A stretch of 64,000 bases of DNA from Streptomyces aquilus (GCF_003955715.1 NZ_CP034463.1:3596001-3660000); one strand, 5' to 3'. Shown: positions 47,788 through 57,612, numbered from the stretch's first letter. Numbers and translations are program-made. The notes: generated from the letters alone by a model not told the origin.

Positions 47788-48693
47788 TTACCGCCGTTTC
47801 GGAACCGGTACCCGCAGCAGGTCGTGCGCCACCGTCAGCTCGCCCTCGAACCCGGCCGCCCGCGCCTGCCGCTCGAACTCGTCCGGCTCGGTGTAACGCT
47901 GGCTGAAGTGGGTGAGGACGAGATGCCGTACGCCGGCGTCCCGGGCGACGGTCGCGGCCTGCCCGGCGGTGAGGTGGCCGTGTTCGACCGCGAGGTGCGT
48001 GTCCTCGTCGAGGAACGTGGACTCGATGACGAGCAGGTCGCAGCCGTCGGCGAGCGCGTACACGCCGTCGCACAGGCGGGTGTCCATGACGAACGCGAAC
48101 CGCTGTCCGCGGCGGACCTCGCTGACGTCCGCCAGGGTCACGTCCCCGACCGCGCCCTCGCGCTGGATGCGCCCGACGTCCGGCCCCTTGATGCCGTGCG
48201 CCGCGAGGCGGTCGGGCAGCATGCGGCGGCCGTCGGGTTCGACGAGGCGGTAGCCGTAGGACTCGACGGGGTGGGAGAGCTTGCGGGCCTCCAGCGTGTA
48301 GGAGGCGGACGCGCCCAGCGCCCCGTCCTCGCTCACCGGGGCCTGGGTGAGCGCGACCGTCTCCCGGTAGGCCGTCGCGTACCGCAGCCGGTCGAAGAAG
48401 CGCTGGCCGGACTTCGGGTAGTGGGCGGTGATCTCGTGCGGGACGCGGTCGAGGTTGATGCGCTGGATGACGCCCGCGAGACCGAGGGAGTGGTCGCCGT
48501 GGAAGTGGGTGACGCAGATCCGGTTCAGGTCGTGCGCGGCGACCCCGGCGCGCAGCATCTGGCGCTGGGTGCCCTCGCCCGGGTCGAAGAGGATGCCCTC
48601 GCCGTCCCAGCGCAGCAGGTAGCCGTTGTGGTTGCGGTGCCGGGTGGGGACCTGGCTGGCGGTGCCGAGGACCACCAATTCACGTACGGACAC
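47788..48693 (-). CDS. rnz: Ribonuclease Z (tRNA 3'-end processing)
   Basis: 301 residues of the metallo-beta-lactamase fold, with [11 protein letters not shown] as the H-x-H-x-D-H motif and later His in [11 protein letters not shown]. The N-terminal [17 protein letters not shown] and the overall length match RNase Z, which removes tRNA 3' trailers. It follows the HIT gene by 6 bp and is probably co-transcribed. The frame to 47788 ends with the basic tail PVPKRR. Confidence 0.9.
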   Translation of the reverse strand: MSVRELVVLGTASQVPTRHRNHNGYLLRWDGEGILFDPGEGTQRQMLRAGVAAHDLNRICVTHFHGDHSLGLAGVIQRINLDRVPHEITAHYPKSGQRFFDRLRYATAYRETVALTQAPVSEDGALGASASYTLEARKLSHPVESYGYRLVEPDGRRMLPDRLAAHGIKGPDVGRIQREGAVGDVTLADVSEVRRGQRFAFVMDTRLCDGVYALADGCDLLVIESTFLDEDTHLAVEHGHLTAGQAATVARDAGVRHLVLTHFSQRYTEPDEFERQARAAGFEGELTVAHDLLRVPVPKRR

Positions 48694-48699
48694 GGTGAC

Positions 48700-49053
48700 T
48701 TACCCGGGGGGCCAGGCGAGGCCGCGGCCGCCGAGGACGTGCGCGTGCGCGTGCCAGACGGTCTGGCCGGCGCCGGCGCCCGTGTTGAAGACGATGCGGT
48801 AGCTCTCCAGCTTCTCCTCGTCGGCGACGGTCTGCGCCTCGCGCAGCACGTCGGCGGCGATGCTGGGCTCCGCGGCGGCGAGCGCGGCGGCGTCCCGGTA
48901 GTGCACCTTGGGGATGACCAGGACATGCGTCGGCGCCTGGGGGTTGATGTCCCGGAAGGCGACGGTGGTGTCCGACTCGCGGACGATCGTGGCCGGGATC
49001 TGCCCCTCGACGATCTTGCAGAACAGGCAGTCGGCCTGCGGCTCCCCTGGCAT
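48700..49053 (-). CDS. HIT-family nucleotide-binding protein
   Basis: 117 residues. The histidine-triad active site is HAHAHVLGG near residues 98-106, and the N-terminus has DCLFCKIVEGQIPA with the Cys pair typical of Hint proteins. It hydrolyses nucleoside phosphoramidates or AMP-lysine-type substrates (family knowledge). It is directly upstream of rnz and 54 bp after the tricorn-like gene on the same strand. Confidence 0.93.
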   Translation of the reverse strand: MPGEPQADCLFCKIVEGQIPATIVRESDTTVAFRDINPQAPTHVLVIPKVHYRDAAALAAAEPSIAADVLREAQTVADEEKLESYRIVFNTGAGAGQTVWHAHAHVLGGRGLAWPPG

Positions 49054-49107
49054 GTGCGTCCTCTCACCGTAATCGCCCGAAGTCTGAGGGGCATCGTATC
49101 GAGCAGG

Positions 49108-52100
49108 TCAGGGAAGCGACGGAGGCACCTTCGCCGGAGTCCCTTCCAGGGCCTCCAGGGCGAGCCTTATGGCCTCGTCCAGTTGGACGTCCCGTCCCGC
49201 CCCGTGGTCCTGCGGGCGCTGGACGACCTCCACGTCCGGGTCCACGCCGTGGTTCTCCACGCCCCACCCGTAACCCTCCAGCCAGAAGGCGTACTTGGGC
49301 TGGGTGACGAGCGTGTCGTCGACGAGGTGGTAGCGGCTGTCGATGCCGATGACGCCGCCCCAGGTGCGGGTGCCGACGACCGGGCCGATGCCGAGGGCCT
49401 TGATGGCCGCGTTGACGATGTCGCCGTCCGAGCCGGAGAACTCGTTGGCGACGGCGACGACAGGGCCGCGCGGGGCGTCCTGCGGATAGCTGTAGGGGCG
49501 CATGCCGCGCGGGCTGGCCCAGCCGACGATCCTGCGGGCCAGCTTCTCCACGACCAGCTGGGAGGTGTGGCCGCCGCGGTTCTCGCGGACGTCGACGACG
49601 AGCCCCTCGCGGGCCACCTCGACGCGCAGGTCGCGGTGGATCTGCGCCCAGCCGGGGGCCTGCATGTCGGGGACGTGGAGGTAGCCGAGGCGGCCGCCGG
49701 AGCGTTCGTGGACGTAGGCGCGTCGGTCGGTGACCCAGGCGTGGTAGCGCAGCGGCTCCTCGTTGGCGACCGGGACGACGACCGCGTGCCGTACCTCCCC
49801 GCCGCCGGACGGGGAGATGGTCAGCTCGATCGCCTTGCCCGCCGTACCGACGAGCAGCGGCCCCGGACCCGTCACCGGGTCGACCGGCCGGCCCGCGACC
49901 GCGACGATCGCGTCCCCGGCGCGGACCGCGACGCCGGGCGCGGCGAGCGGGGAACGGGCCTCGGGGTCGGAGGTCTCCGCGGGCAGGATGCGGTCGATGC
50001 GCCAACTGCCGTCCGGGTGGCGGGAGATGTCGGCGCCGAGGAGGCCCTGCCGGGCGCCGCTGCCGTAGCCGCCGCGCGGGACGACGTAGGCGTGCGAGGT
50101 GCCCAGCTCGCCCTGGACCTCCCAGAGCAGGTCGACGAGGTCGTCGTGGGTGGCGACGCGGTCGAGGACGGGGCGGTAGCGGTCGAGGACGCCGTCCCAG
50201 TCGGTGCCGCCGAGGTCGGGGCGCCAGAAGTGGTCGCGCATGATGCGGCCGGTCTCGTCGTACATCTGCCGCCACTCGGCCGCCGGGTCGATCGTCTGCC
50301 GGATCCGGGTGAGGTCGACGGTGATGTTGGTGTCGCTGTCGTCGTCGTTCGAGGCGCGGCGGTCGCTCGGTACGACCTTCAGCCGGCCGTCGGTCCCCAG
50401 CAGGACCCGCTTGCCGTCGCCGCTGACGGCGAAGTGGTCGACGTCGGCGGCCAGATGCTCGACGCGCTGCTGGACGAGGTCGAAGCGCTCCAGCTCGGTC
50501 TTGGGGTCGGGTGCGTCGGGCGTGGCCCGGGAGGCGCCCAGCACCCCGCGCACCGGGTGCCTGAGCCACAGCACGCCGTCCTTCGCGGCCCGCAGCTCGG
50601 AGTAGCGGGCGGCCTCCACCGGGAAGGGCACGATCCGGTCGGCGAGGCCTTCGAGGTCGATCCGGGTGGCCGGGGCGCCCTCGCTGTCGGGGGTCTCGTC
50701 CTTGTCGGGCGCGTCGAAGGGGCGGCCGTGCCGCTGCGGTCCGAACGGGGACGGCGTGGTGGCGGCGAGGGTGATGAGGTGCGGGCGGGCGCCCTCCACG
50801 AAGGCCAGGTCGAAGACGTGCTCGTCGTAGACCGGGTCGAAGGAGCGGGTGGAGAGGAACGCCAGGTGCTTGCCGTCGAGGGTGAAGGCGGGGGCGTAGT
50901 CCTGGAAGCGCAGCGGGGTCGCCTCGGTGACCGACAGGTCGGTGGTGTTGGCGAGGCGGAGCTGGCTGAGCGGGCGCGGGCCGGGGTGGGACCAGGCGAG
51001 CCAGGCCGAGTCGGGTGAGAAGACCAGCCCGGCGGCGTCGCCGTCCTCGCTGCGGTCGATCTCGCGGACCTCGCCCGTCTCGCGTTCGACGAGGAGGACG
51101 CGTCCGTCGTGCGCGGCGACGGCGGCCCGGCTGCCGTCCGGTGCCATCGCCAGGTCGAGGACCCGGCCGAGCTGTCCCGCGGCGAGCCGGCGCGGGGTGG
51201 CGCCGGGGGCGAGGCCGGTGGCGGGCGCGAACTCCAGGGCGTCGTCGCCGTCGGCGTCCGTCACCCACACCACCCACTCCTCGCCGTCGGCGCGGAAGGC
51301 CCGCGGCAGCCGGGACCGCACCCCGGGCTCGGCGGCGAGGGCGCGGGCCGGGCCGGAGCGGTGGGTGACCCAGTGCACGGCCCCGCGCACACAGACGGCG
51401 CTGCCGCGTGCGGTGTGGTCGGGGGACGCCGACTCGACCCAGCGGGAGGCGTTCAGGGTGTACGGCTGGAGGTCGGCGCGGGAGCCGCCGAGCCGGATGT
51501 CGAGCCGGCGCGGCTCCGCCCCGTCCAGGTCGTCGAGGACCCACAGCTCGCCGGCGGAGGCGTAGACGACCCGGTCGCCGTCCCCGGCGGCGTGCCGGGC
51601 GTAGAAACCGTCGAGCGGGGTGTGCCGGCGCAGGTCGGCCCCGTCCGCGAGGGACGAATAGACGGCCCCGACACCTTCGTGGTCGGAGAGGAACGCGATC
51701 CGCTCCCCCGCCCACACCGGGAACTCGATGTTCCCGTCGAGCTCTTCATGCAGCCGTACGAACTCCCCGTCCCCACCGTCGTCGATCCACAGCTTGCCCG
51801 CGGTACCGCCCCGGTACCGCTTCCACCAGGCCGCCTCGCGCCCCATCGGGGCGGAGAGGAGAACGGTGCTCGGCCCCTGCGCCACACCCCCCACGGGACC
51901 GTACGGCAGGACGGTGGACGGGCCGCCGTCGAGCGGGACGGTGTGCGCCCAGGAGCGGCGCAGGCTGGCCTGGCCGTGGGTGGTGAGGGCCAGGACCTGC
52001 CCGTCGGGCGTCCAGCCGCGCACCTGGGTGCGCCAACTCCCCCAGTGCGTCAGCCGTTTCGCGGGTCCGCCGTCGACCGGGGCGATGTGCACCTCGGGCG

Positions 52101-52305
52101 CCCCGTCCCGCGTCGAGGTCCAGGCGACGGTGGTGCCGTCGGGTGAGATGCGGGGCGTGGAGACCGGCACGTTGTCGCTGCTGACCCGCCAGGCGCGGCC
52201 GCCGTCGAGGGGCGCGATCCAGACGTCGTCCTCGGCGGTGAAGGCGACCAGGTCGCCGTGCAGATGCGGGTATCGGAGATACGCGGGCGTCGCGGGCTGG
52301 GTCAC
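49108..52305 (-). CDS. Tricorn-protease-like S41 peptidase
   Basis: 1065 residues from GTG 52305. Two beta-propeller-type regions (about 1-300 and 300-620) with repeated SPDGTTVAWTS / SPDSAWLAWS blades precede a helical linker, a PDZ domain (about 740-840) and an S41-type catalytic domain whose nucleophile is the Ser of ANEFSGSDGD, with LVVDVRENRGGHTS upstream. It degrades oligopeptides in the cytoplasm. Length matches the archaeal and Streptomyces tricorn homologues. Downstream gene is the HIT protein. Confidence 0.93.
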   Translation of the reverse strand: MTQPATPAYLRYPHLHGDLVAFTAEDDVWIAPLDGGRAWRVSSDNVPVSTPRISPDGTTVAWTSTRDGAPEVHIAPVDGGPAKRLTHWGSWRTQVRGWTPDGQVLALTTHGQASLRRSWAHTVPLDGGPSTVLPYGPVGGVAQGPSTVLLSAPMGREAAWWKRYRGGTAGKLWIDDGGDGEFVRLHEELDGNIEFPVWAGERIAFLSDHEGVGAVYSSLADGADLRRHTPLDGFYARHAAGDGDRVVYASAGELWVLDDLDGAEPRRLDIRLGGSRADLQPYTLNASRWVESASPDHTARGSAVCVRGAVHWVTHRSGPARALAAEPGVRSRLPRAFRADGEEWVVWVTDADGDDALEFAPATGLAPGATPRRLAAGQLGRVLDLAMAPDGSRAAVAAHDGRVLLVERETGEVREIDRSEDGDAAGLVFSPDSAWLAWSHPGPRPLSQLRLANTTDLSVTEATPLRFQDYAPAFTLDGKHLAFLSTRSFDPVYDEHVFDLAFVEGARPHLITLAATTPSPFGPQRHGRPFDAPDKDETPDSEGAPATRIDLEGLADRIVPFPVEAARYSELRAAKDGVLWLRHPVRGVLGASRATPDAPDPKTELERFDLVQQRVEHLAADVDHFAVSGDGKRVLLGTDGRLKVVPSDRRASNDDDSDTNITVDLTRIRQTIDPAAEWRQMYDETGRIMRDHFWRPDLGGTDWDGVLDRYRPVLDRVATHDDLVDLLWEVQGELGTSHAYVVPRGGYGSGARQGLLGADISRHPDGSWRIDRILPAETSDPEARSPLAAPGVAVRAGDAIVAVAGRPVDPVTGPGPLLVGTAGKAIELTISPSGGGEVRHAVVVPVANEEPLRYHAWVTDRRAYVHERSGGRLGYLHVPDMQAPGWAQIHRDLRVEVAREGLVVDVRENRGGHTSQLVVEKLARRIVGWASPRGMRPYSYPQDAPRGPVVAVANEFSGSDGDIVNAAIKALGIGPVVGTRTWGGVIGIDSRYHLVDDTLVTQPKYAFWLEGYGWGVENHGVDPDVEVVQRPQDHGAGRDVQLDEAIRLALEALEGTPAKVPPSLP

Positions 52306-52320
52306 CCGATCACCCTAAGG

Positions 52321-52842
52321 TCATTTGCCCTGCACCGGGCGGCAGTCCGGGTACTTGTCGCACCACACGGTCTCGGTGACGGTCACGGTGACCGTGGCAC
52401 CGGGATTGTTGTTGCCGGCCGGCTCGGGGGTGGCATTGCAGTTGCCCAGCCCATTCACCTGGAACCACTGCTTCCCGTCGATCTTCGCCGTCAACTCCCC
52501 GCGCACGCACTGCCCGTTGACGACCCGGGTGATCTTCCCGTCGACCTTGATGTCCTTGCCGTTGTCGGTCTCGCCGGTGCAGTGCACCTCGGCGACGGCG
52601 TTCTCGGTCGCGGTCGGGGTGGAGCGGTTGCCGTAGGAGGCCGTGCAGGTGAGCCACTGCACGTTGGCGTGCTGCCGGTTCAGCTCCTTGGTCACCGTCT
52701 GGTCGGTCGTGTACGCCACGGACGCGGAGCTCAGCCCCGCGGGATCACAGGCGACGGCCCCGCCGACGGTCACGACGACGAGCGCGGCCACCGCGCCGAT
52801 GCGTCGGCCCCGGTGCCGCCAAATCCTCCTCAATACCCCCAT
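52321..52842 (-). CDS. DUF4333-like membrane-attached or secreted protein
   Basis: 173 residues from ATG 52842. A basic N-terminus (LRRIWRHRGRRIG) and one hydrophobic segment (AVAALVVVTVGGAVAC) end in Cys; the lipobox is weak (A-V-A-C), so it may be a lipoprotein or an anchored protein. The extracytoplasmic part has three further Cys (LTCTAS, VHCTGE, GQCVRG) and matches DUF4333-type domains with DGKITRVVNGQCVRGELTAK. Function unknown. It lies 15 bp before the tricorn-like gene on the same strand. Confidence 0.7.
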   Translation of the reverse strand: MGVLRRIWRHRGRRIGAVAALVVVTVGGAVACDPAGLSSASVAYTTDQTVTKELNRQHANVQWLTCTASYGNRSTPTATENAVAEVHCTGETDNGKDIKVDGKITRVVNGQCVRGELTAKIDGKQWFQVNGLGNCNATPEPAGNNNPGATVTVTVTETVWCDKYPDCRPVQGK

Positions 52843-52920
52843 GGAGGGCAGCTTCCCACTGTCCCGCCCGGCGCGGTAGAGCACATACGGACACTCATCC
52901 CACAATCGAGTGACACGCGG

Positions 52921-53313
52921 TCAGGCGCGCAGCAGCAGCCACTCCTGGAGTTCCACCAGGTTGCCCTCCGGGTCCTTGAGGTGGGCGACGCGCATGCGGT
53001 CCGTCATCGGGGCGGGACCGTGGAGGAGTTCGGCGCCTCGGGCGGTGATCTGCTCGACGTAGGAGTCCAGGTCGTCGACGCGTAGCACCACCAGCGAACG
53101 GTGCCCGGTCGCCTCGTCGCCCAGTTCGCCCAGGACGCCGGCCATCATGGCCCGGTCCTGGAGGGCGATGCCGGCCGAGCCGGTGGTGGGGCTGAACTTC
53201 TCGTACGGTCCCTCGGTCGCCCCCGACTGCGGCTTCAGGCCGAGGACTTCGGCGTAGAAGCGGTAGCAGGCGGCGAAGTCGGTGACGAGGAGCCGTACTT
53301 GGGCGAGTTCCAC
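52921..53313 (-). CDS. VOC/glyoxalase-family protein
   Basis: 130 residues from GTG 53313 (GGGGGAA upstream). The two beta-alpha-beta-beta-beta units of the vicinal-oxygen-chelate fold are visible: AQVRLLVTDFAACYRFY with VLGLKP, and LVVLRVDDLDSYVEQ with a final DPEGNLVELQEW holding the metal-ligand Glu. The substrate is not predictable. It follows rsmE by 22 bp and is probably part of that operon. Confidence 0.85.
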   Translation of the reverse strand: MELAQVRLLVTDFAACYRFYAEVLGLKPQSGATEGPYEKFSPTTGSAGIALQDRAMMAGVLGELGDEATGHRSLVVLRVDDLDSYVEQITARGAELLHGPAPMTDRMRVAHLKDPEGNLVELQEWLLLRA

Positions 53314-53335
53314 GGTGTTTCCCCCGGAGGTTCGG

Positions 53336-54085
53336 TCAGGACCAGCGGCCGGTGCGGCCGAGGAGCAGGGCCGCGGCCGCCGTCCCGGCGGTCGACGTAC
53401 GCAACACGGTAGGACCCAGCACGTACGCCTCCGCACCCGCCTCCTCGAAGAGCGCCAACTCGTCCTTGGCGACGCCCCCTTCGGGTCCGACGACGAGCAC
53501 GATCTCGCCCTCGTCGGGGAGTTCGGCGGTGGCGAGCGGACGGCTGCCGCGTTCGAAGTCGGAGTGGAGCACGGCGGCGAAGTCGGCGTCGGCGAGGAGT
53601 GCCGCGACCTGCTTGGTCGTCGCCAGGTCCGCGACCTCGGGGAAGCGGAGGCGCCGGGACTGCTTGCCGGCCTCGCGGGCGGTGGCCCGCCACTTGCCGA
53701 GCGCCTTCAGCCCCCGCTCGCCCTTCCACTGGGTGATGCAACGGGCCGCCTGCCAGGGCACGACCGCGTCGACGCCGACCTCGGTCATGGTCTCGACGGC
53801 GAGTTCGCCCCGGTCGCCCTTGGGAAGGGCCTGGACGACGGTGATGCGCGGCTGTGCCACGGGTTCCTCGCTGACGCCGTCCATCCGGACGATCAGCCGG
53901 TCCTTGCCCTCGGTGCCGAGCACGACGCAGTCGGCCCACCGTCCGGCCCCGTCGGTGAGGATGACGTCCTCGCCGGGCTGGAGGCGCTTCACGGAGACGG
54001 CATGCCGTCCCTCGGGCCCGTCGAGGACGTAGTGGCCGCCGCCGGCGGCGTCGAAGTGCTCGACGACGAACACGGGAGCGGTCAT
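53336..54085 (-). CDS. rsmE: 16S rRNA (uracil-1498-N3)-methyltransferase
   Basis: 249 residues. The PUA-like N-terminus (HAVSVKRLQPGEDVILTDG) and the SPOUT knot with LVVGPEGGVAKDELALF and VLGPTVLRTSTAG are diagnostic of RsmE. It uses S-adenosylmethionine to methylate U1498 of 16S rRNA. Its start overlaps the nitronate monooxygenase stop (ATGA). The linkage with dnaJ and hrcA upstream is conserved among actinobacteria (family knowledge). Confidence 0.95.
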   Translation of the reverse strand: MTAPVFVVEHFDAAGGGHYVLDGPEGRHAVSVKRLQPGEDVILTDGAGRWADCVVLGTEGKDRLIVRMDGVSEEPVAQPRITVVQALPKGDRGELAVETMTEVGVDAVVPWQAARCITQWKGERGLKALGKWRATAREAGKQSRRLRFPEVADLATTKQVAALLADADFAAVLHSDFERGSRPLATAELPDEGEIVLVVGPEGGVAKDELALFEEAGAEAYVLGPTVLRTSTAGTAAAALLLGRTGRWS

Positions 54086-55170
54086 CGCGGCTCACCTCCG
54101 AGGGCCCGGAACGCCGACAACGCTGTCGTGGCGTCGGCCAGTTCGGCGGCCAGCACCTCCACGAGCTGCCCGGCGGGCAGCGGGCGGGCCATCCGGTGCC
54201 CCTGTCCCGCCCACAGGGCCATGCCCTGCGCGTCCTTGGCCTTGGCGGCGGCCTTGCGCAGGGGGGAGGTCAGGTGGTGGACCTCGGGGTAGGCGGCGGG
54301 GGCGTACGGGCCGTGCTCGCGCATGAAGCGGTTGACGAGCCCGCGGGCCGGCCGGCCGGAGAAGGCCCGGGTGAGTTCCGTCCGCACGAAGAGGGGGTTG
54401 GTCAGCGCCTGCTTGTGGAGGTCGGCGGCGCCGGACTCGGGGGTGGCGAGGAAGGCGGTGCCGAGCTGGGCGGCACTGGCGCCGGCGGCGAGCACGGCGG
54501 CGATCTGGCTGCCGCGCATGAGGCCGCCGGCGGCGACGACGGGAATCCCGACGGTCTCCCGGATCTGCCCGACGAGCGAGAGCAGCCCGAGCCCGGCGCC
54601 GTCGTTCTCGGGGACGTCCCGGTGGGTGCCCTGATGCCCGCCGGCCTCGACGCCCTGCGCGATGACCGCGTCGGCCCCGGCCCGCTCGACGGCGAGGGCC
54701 TCGTCGGGGGTGGTCGCGGTGACGAGCGTGACGGTCCCGGCCCGCCGCAGCGCCTCCAGCACCTCACCGTTCGGCACGCCGAAGTGGAAGGAGACGACGG
54801 GGACGGGGTTGTCGAGGAGTACGGCGAGCTTGGCGTCGTATCCGTCGTCCCGCCCGCTGTCGCGGTCGCCGAGCTCGGTCTCGTACCAGGCCGCTTCACC
54901 GGCGAGCTGGTGGGCGTACACGTCGACCGCCGCGGGATCGGCGTACTCGGGCTGCGGCATGAAGAGGTTCACGCCGAAAGGCCGCCCGGTCAGCCCGCGC
55001 AACTGCTTGATCTCCTGGTACATGCCGTCGGCCGTCTTGTACCCGGCGGCAAGGAACCCGAGCCCCCCGGCCTCGGACACGGCGGCCGCGAGCTGCGGCA
55101 CGGAGACACCGCCCGCCATGGGGGCCTGCACGATCGGATAGGGGAAGAGATCGGTCAGCGCGGAGGACAT
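54082..55170 (-). CDS. Nitronate monooxygenase family flavoprotein
   Basis: 362 residues. FMN-binding TIM-barrel with PIVQAPMAGGVSVPQLAAA near the start, VSFHFGVPNGEVLEAL, DAVIAQGVEAGGHQGTH and PVVAAGGLMRGSQIAAVLAAGA, the signature set of 2-nitropropane-dioxygenase-type enzymes. It oxidises nitronates using O2 and FMN. It lies downstream of dnaJ (223-bp gap carrying a duplicated dnaJ end) and is coupled to rsmE. Confidence 0.92.
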   Translation of the reverse strand: MSSALTDLFPYPIVQAPMAGGVSVPQLAAAVSEAGGLGFLAAGYKTADGMYQEIKQLRGLTGRPFGVNLFMPQPEYADPAAVDVYAHQLAGEAAWYETELGDRDSGRDDGYDAKLAVLLDNPVPVVSFHFGVPNGEVLEALRRAGTVTLVTATTPDEALAVERAGADAVIAQGVEAGGHQGTHRDVPENDGAGLGLLSLVGQIRETVGIPVVAAGGLMRGSQIAAVLAAGASAAQLGTAFLATPESGAADLHKQALTNPLFVRTELTRAFSGRPARGLVNRFMREHGPYAPAAYPEVHHLTSPLRKAAAKAKDAQGMALWAGQGHRMARPLPAGQLVEVLAAELADATTALSAFRALGGEPR

Positions 55171-55279
55171 GCCCGCATGGTGTCACGTCCCCCGAACAAG
55201 TCCGAATCCGGCCTTCCCCAGGCATAGTCCCTTGGCACAAGAAGGCACCGATCACCTCACGGCGCCGGCGCCCCTCCCG

Positions 55280-55448
55280 CCTCAGCGCCCGTTGAACGCG
55301 TCCTTCAACCGCGAGAACAGCCCTTGCTGCCCCGGCCGACTGTGTCCGCCCGGGGGCCGACCCCCGGACCCCCAGCAGTACGCCCAGTTCACCTCAGCGC
55401 CCGTTGAACGCGTCCTTCAACCGCGAGAACAGCCCTTGCTGCCCCGGC
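55280..55448. repeat. 57-bp perfect duplication of the dnaJ 3' end
   Basis: 55392-55448 (the last dnaJ codons, encoding Q-Q-G-L-F-S-R-L-K-D-A-F-N-G-R-stop, plus flank) is repeated without a mismatch at 55280-55336. The 55 bp between (55337-55391) contain a GC-rich hairpin, CCGGGGGCCGACCCCCGG, like sequences scattered in Streptomyces intergenic DNA. Confidence 0.92.
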
Positions 55449-56530
55449 TGGAACTGACCCTGGGGCCGCTCCTCGCCGCGCAGCTTCGCCAGTTCGCGCA
55501 GCAGTCGCTCCTGCTCCGGGTCCAGCTTGTTCGGGGTCTGTACCTCGACGTGCACGATGAGATCGCCCCGGCCGCCGCCCCGCAGATGCGTGACACCGCG
55601 GCCGTGCAGCGGGATCGACTGCCCGGACTGGGTGCCCGGCCGGATGTCGACCTCCTCCAGGCCGTCCAGCGTCTCCAGCGGCACCTTCGTGCCGAGCGCC
55701 GCCGCCGTCATCGGGATCGTCACCGTGCAGTGCAGATCGTCACCGCGCCGCTGGAACATCGGGTGCGGCAGCTCATGGATCTCGACGTACAGGTCACCGG
55801 CGGGACCGCCACCGGGCCCGACCTCGCCCTCACCCGCGAGCTGGATCCGCGTGCCGTTGTCGACACCGGCCGGGATCTTCACGGTCAGCGTGCGACGCGA
55901 GCGGACCCGGCCGTCACCGGCGCACTCGGGGCACGGCGTCGGCACGACCGTGCCGAAGCCCTGGCACTGCGGGCAGGGCCGCGAGGTCATGACCTGGCCC
56001 AGGAAGGACCGGGTGACCTGGGAGACCTCACCGCGGCCCCGGCACATGTCACACGTCTGCGCGGAGGTCCCCGGCGCCGCACCCTCACCGTTGCAGGTGG
56101 AGCAGACGATCGCGGTGTCGACCTGGATGTCCTTCGTGGTGCCGAAGGCCGCCTCGTCAAGCTCGATCTCCAGCCGGATCATCGCGTCCTGGCCGCGCCG
56201 GGTGCGCGAGCGCGGACCGCGCTGGGACGCCGTACCGAAGAACGCGTCCATGATGTCCGAGAAGTTCCCGAAGCCACCGGCACCGAAGCCGCCCGCGCCG
56301 CCGCCGCCCGCCTGGGACAGCGGGTCGCCGCCGAGGTCGTAGACCTGCTTCTTCTGCGGGTCCGACAAGACCTCGTAAGCGGCGTTGATCTCCTTGAACC
56401 GCTCCTGGGTCTTCGGATCCGGGTTGACGTCCGGGTGCAGCTCGCGTGCGAGCCGACGGAACGCCTTCTTGATCTCATCCTGCGACGCGTCGCGGCGCAC
56501 GCCGAGAACGGCGTAGTAGTCCGTGGCCAC
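55394..56530 (-). CDS. dnaJ: Chaperone DnaJ (second type, linked to hrcA)
   Basis: 378 residues from GTG 56530. J domain (1-70) with HPD, a Gly-rich linker (GGGGAGGFGAGGFGN), four zinc repeats (CSTCNGEG, CDMCRGRG, CPQCQGFG, CPECAGDG) and the C-terminal substrate domain. It stimulates DnaK. The start directly follows the hrcA stop (TAAGTG), so the two are coupled and share the CIRCE-controlled promoter. Its 3' end is duplicated downstream. Confidence 0.96.
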   Translation of the reverse strand: MATDYYAVLGVRRDASQDEIKKAFRRLARELHPDVNPDPKTQERFKEINAAYEVLSDPQKKQVYDLGGDPLSQAGGGGAGGFGAGGFGNFSDIMDAFFGTASQRGPRSRTRRGQDAMIRLEIELDEAAFGTTKDIQVDTAIVCSTCNGEGAAPGTSAQTCDMCRGRGEVSQVTRSFLGQVMTSRPCPQCQGFGTVVPTPCPECAGDGRVRSRRTLTVKIPAGVDNGTRIQLAGEGEVGPGGGPAGDLYVEIHELPHPMFQRRGDDLHCTVTIPMTAAALGTKVPLETLDGLEEVDIRPGTQSGQSIPLHGRGVTHLRGGGRGDLIVHVEVQTPNKLDPEQERLLRELAKLRGEERPQGQFQPGQQGLFSRLKDAFNGR

Positions 56531-57547
56531 TTACGACTCCGCCAGGATCTGTCCGACGTACCGTGCCACTGCGCGTACCGCTCCCATCGTTCCCGGGTAA
56601 TCCATGCGGGTCGGTCCGACCACGCCGAGCTTGGCTACTGCCTCGCCGCCCGAACCGTAGCCGACCGACACCACCGAAGTTGAGTTGAGTCCCTCATAGG
56701 CGTTCTCGTGACCGATGCGTACGGTCATGCCCGAATCCCCTGCCTCGCCAAGCAACTTGAGGAGCACGACCTGCTCCTCCAGCGCCTCCAGGACGGGCCG
56801 GATGGTGAGGGGGAAGTCATGTCCGAAGCGGGTGAGATTGGCGGTGCCGCCGATCATCAACCGCTCCTCGTTCTCCTCGACGAGTGTCTCCAGCAGAGTG
56901 GAGAGCACAGTCGCGACCGTACCCCGATCCTCGACGTCGAAGCCTTCGGGCAGGTCCTCGACCAGTCGCGGCACGTCGGTGAAGCGACGCCCCGCGACCC
57001 TGCTGTTGAGGCGCGCCCGCAGATCGGCCAGCGAGGCCTCCCCGAAGGGCGCCGGGCAGTCGATCATGCGCTGCTCGACCCGGCCCGTGTCGGTGATCAG
57101 GACGAGCATCACGCGCGCGGGAGCGAGCGAGAGCAGCTCCACGTGCCGCACGGTGGACCGCGTCAGCGACGGGTACTGCACCACCGCCACCTGCCGGGTG
57201 AGCTGCGCGAGCAGCCGCACGGTGCGGGCCACCACGTCGTCGAGGTCGACGGCGCCGTCGAGGAAGTTCTGGATGGCGCGCCGCTCGGGCGCGGTCATCG
57301 GCTTGACGCCCGCGAGCTTGTCGACGAACAGCCGATAGCCCTTGTCGGTGGGGATGCGCCCGGCGCTGGTGTGCGGCTGGGCGATGAACCCCTCGTCCTC
57401 CAGGGCGGCCATGTCGTTGCGCACGGTCGCCGGGGAGACGCCGAGGTTGTGCCGCTCGGTGAGGGCCTTGGAACCCACGGGCTCCTCGGTGCCGACGTAG
57501 TCCTGGACGATGGCGCGCAGCACCTGAAGCCTGCGTTCACTCAGCAT
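56531..57547 (-). CDS. hrcA: Heat-inducible transcription repressor HrcA
   Basis: 338 residues from ATG 57547 (GGAGGTG upstream). N-terminal winged helix ([38 protein letters not shown]) and the HrcA dimer domain ([15 protein letters not shown]). It binds CIRCE elements and represses chaperone genes; GroE aids its folding. A CIRCE-type repeat lies 39 bp upstream of its start, so it autoregulates and controls dnaJ. Confidence 0.97.
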   Translation of the reverse strand: MLSERRLQVLRAIVQDYVGTEEPVGSKALTERHNLGVSPATVRNDMAALEDEGFIAQPHTSAGRIPTDKGYRLFVDKLAGVKPMTAPERRAIQNFLDGAVDLDDVVARTVRLLAQLTRQVAVVQYPSLTRSTVRHVELLSLAPARVMLVLITDTGRVEQRMIDCPAPFGEASLADLRARLNSRVAGRRFTDVPRLVEDLPEGFDVEDRGTVATVLSTLLETLVEENEERLMIGGTANLTRFGHDFPLTIRPVLEALEEQVVLLKLLGEAGDSGMTVRIGHENAYEGLNSTSVVSVGYGSGGEAVAKLGVVGPTRMDYPGTMGAVRAVARYVGQILAES

Positions 57548-57585
57548 CCGCGCACACCTCCAGAAGTCGTTCCCCAGGCCCCCGC

Positions 57586-57612
57586 CTGGCACTCTGTCCG
57601 TCCGAGTGCCAG
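57586..57612 (-). promoter_or_regulatory. CIRCE-type operator upstream of hrcA
   Basis: CTGGCACTC and GAGTGCCAG form a perfect 9-bp inverted repeat around 9 bp, matching CIRCE (TTAGCACTC-N9-GAGTGCTAA) at the seven inner bases of each arm. Position just upstream of hrcA is as expected. Confidence 0.9.

Noticed and set aside
47722..51018. 1098-codon + strand ORF
   Set aside because: Antisense of RNase Z, HIT and tricorn-like genes; composition is Val/Arg/Gly/Asp-rich with no domain.
57586..57612. Rho-independent terminator between hrcA and the MBL gene
   Set aside because: Arm sequence and 9-bp spacing match CIRCE, and the genes here are divergent, so no transcript ends there.
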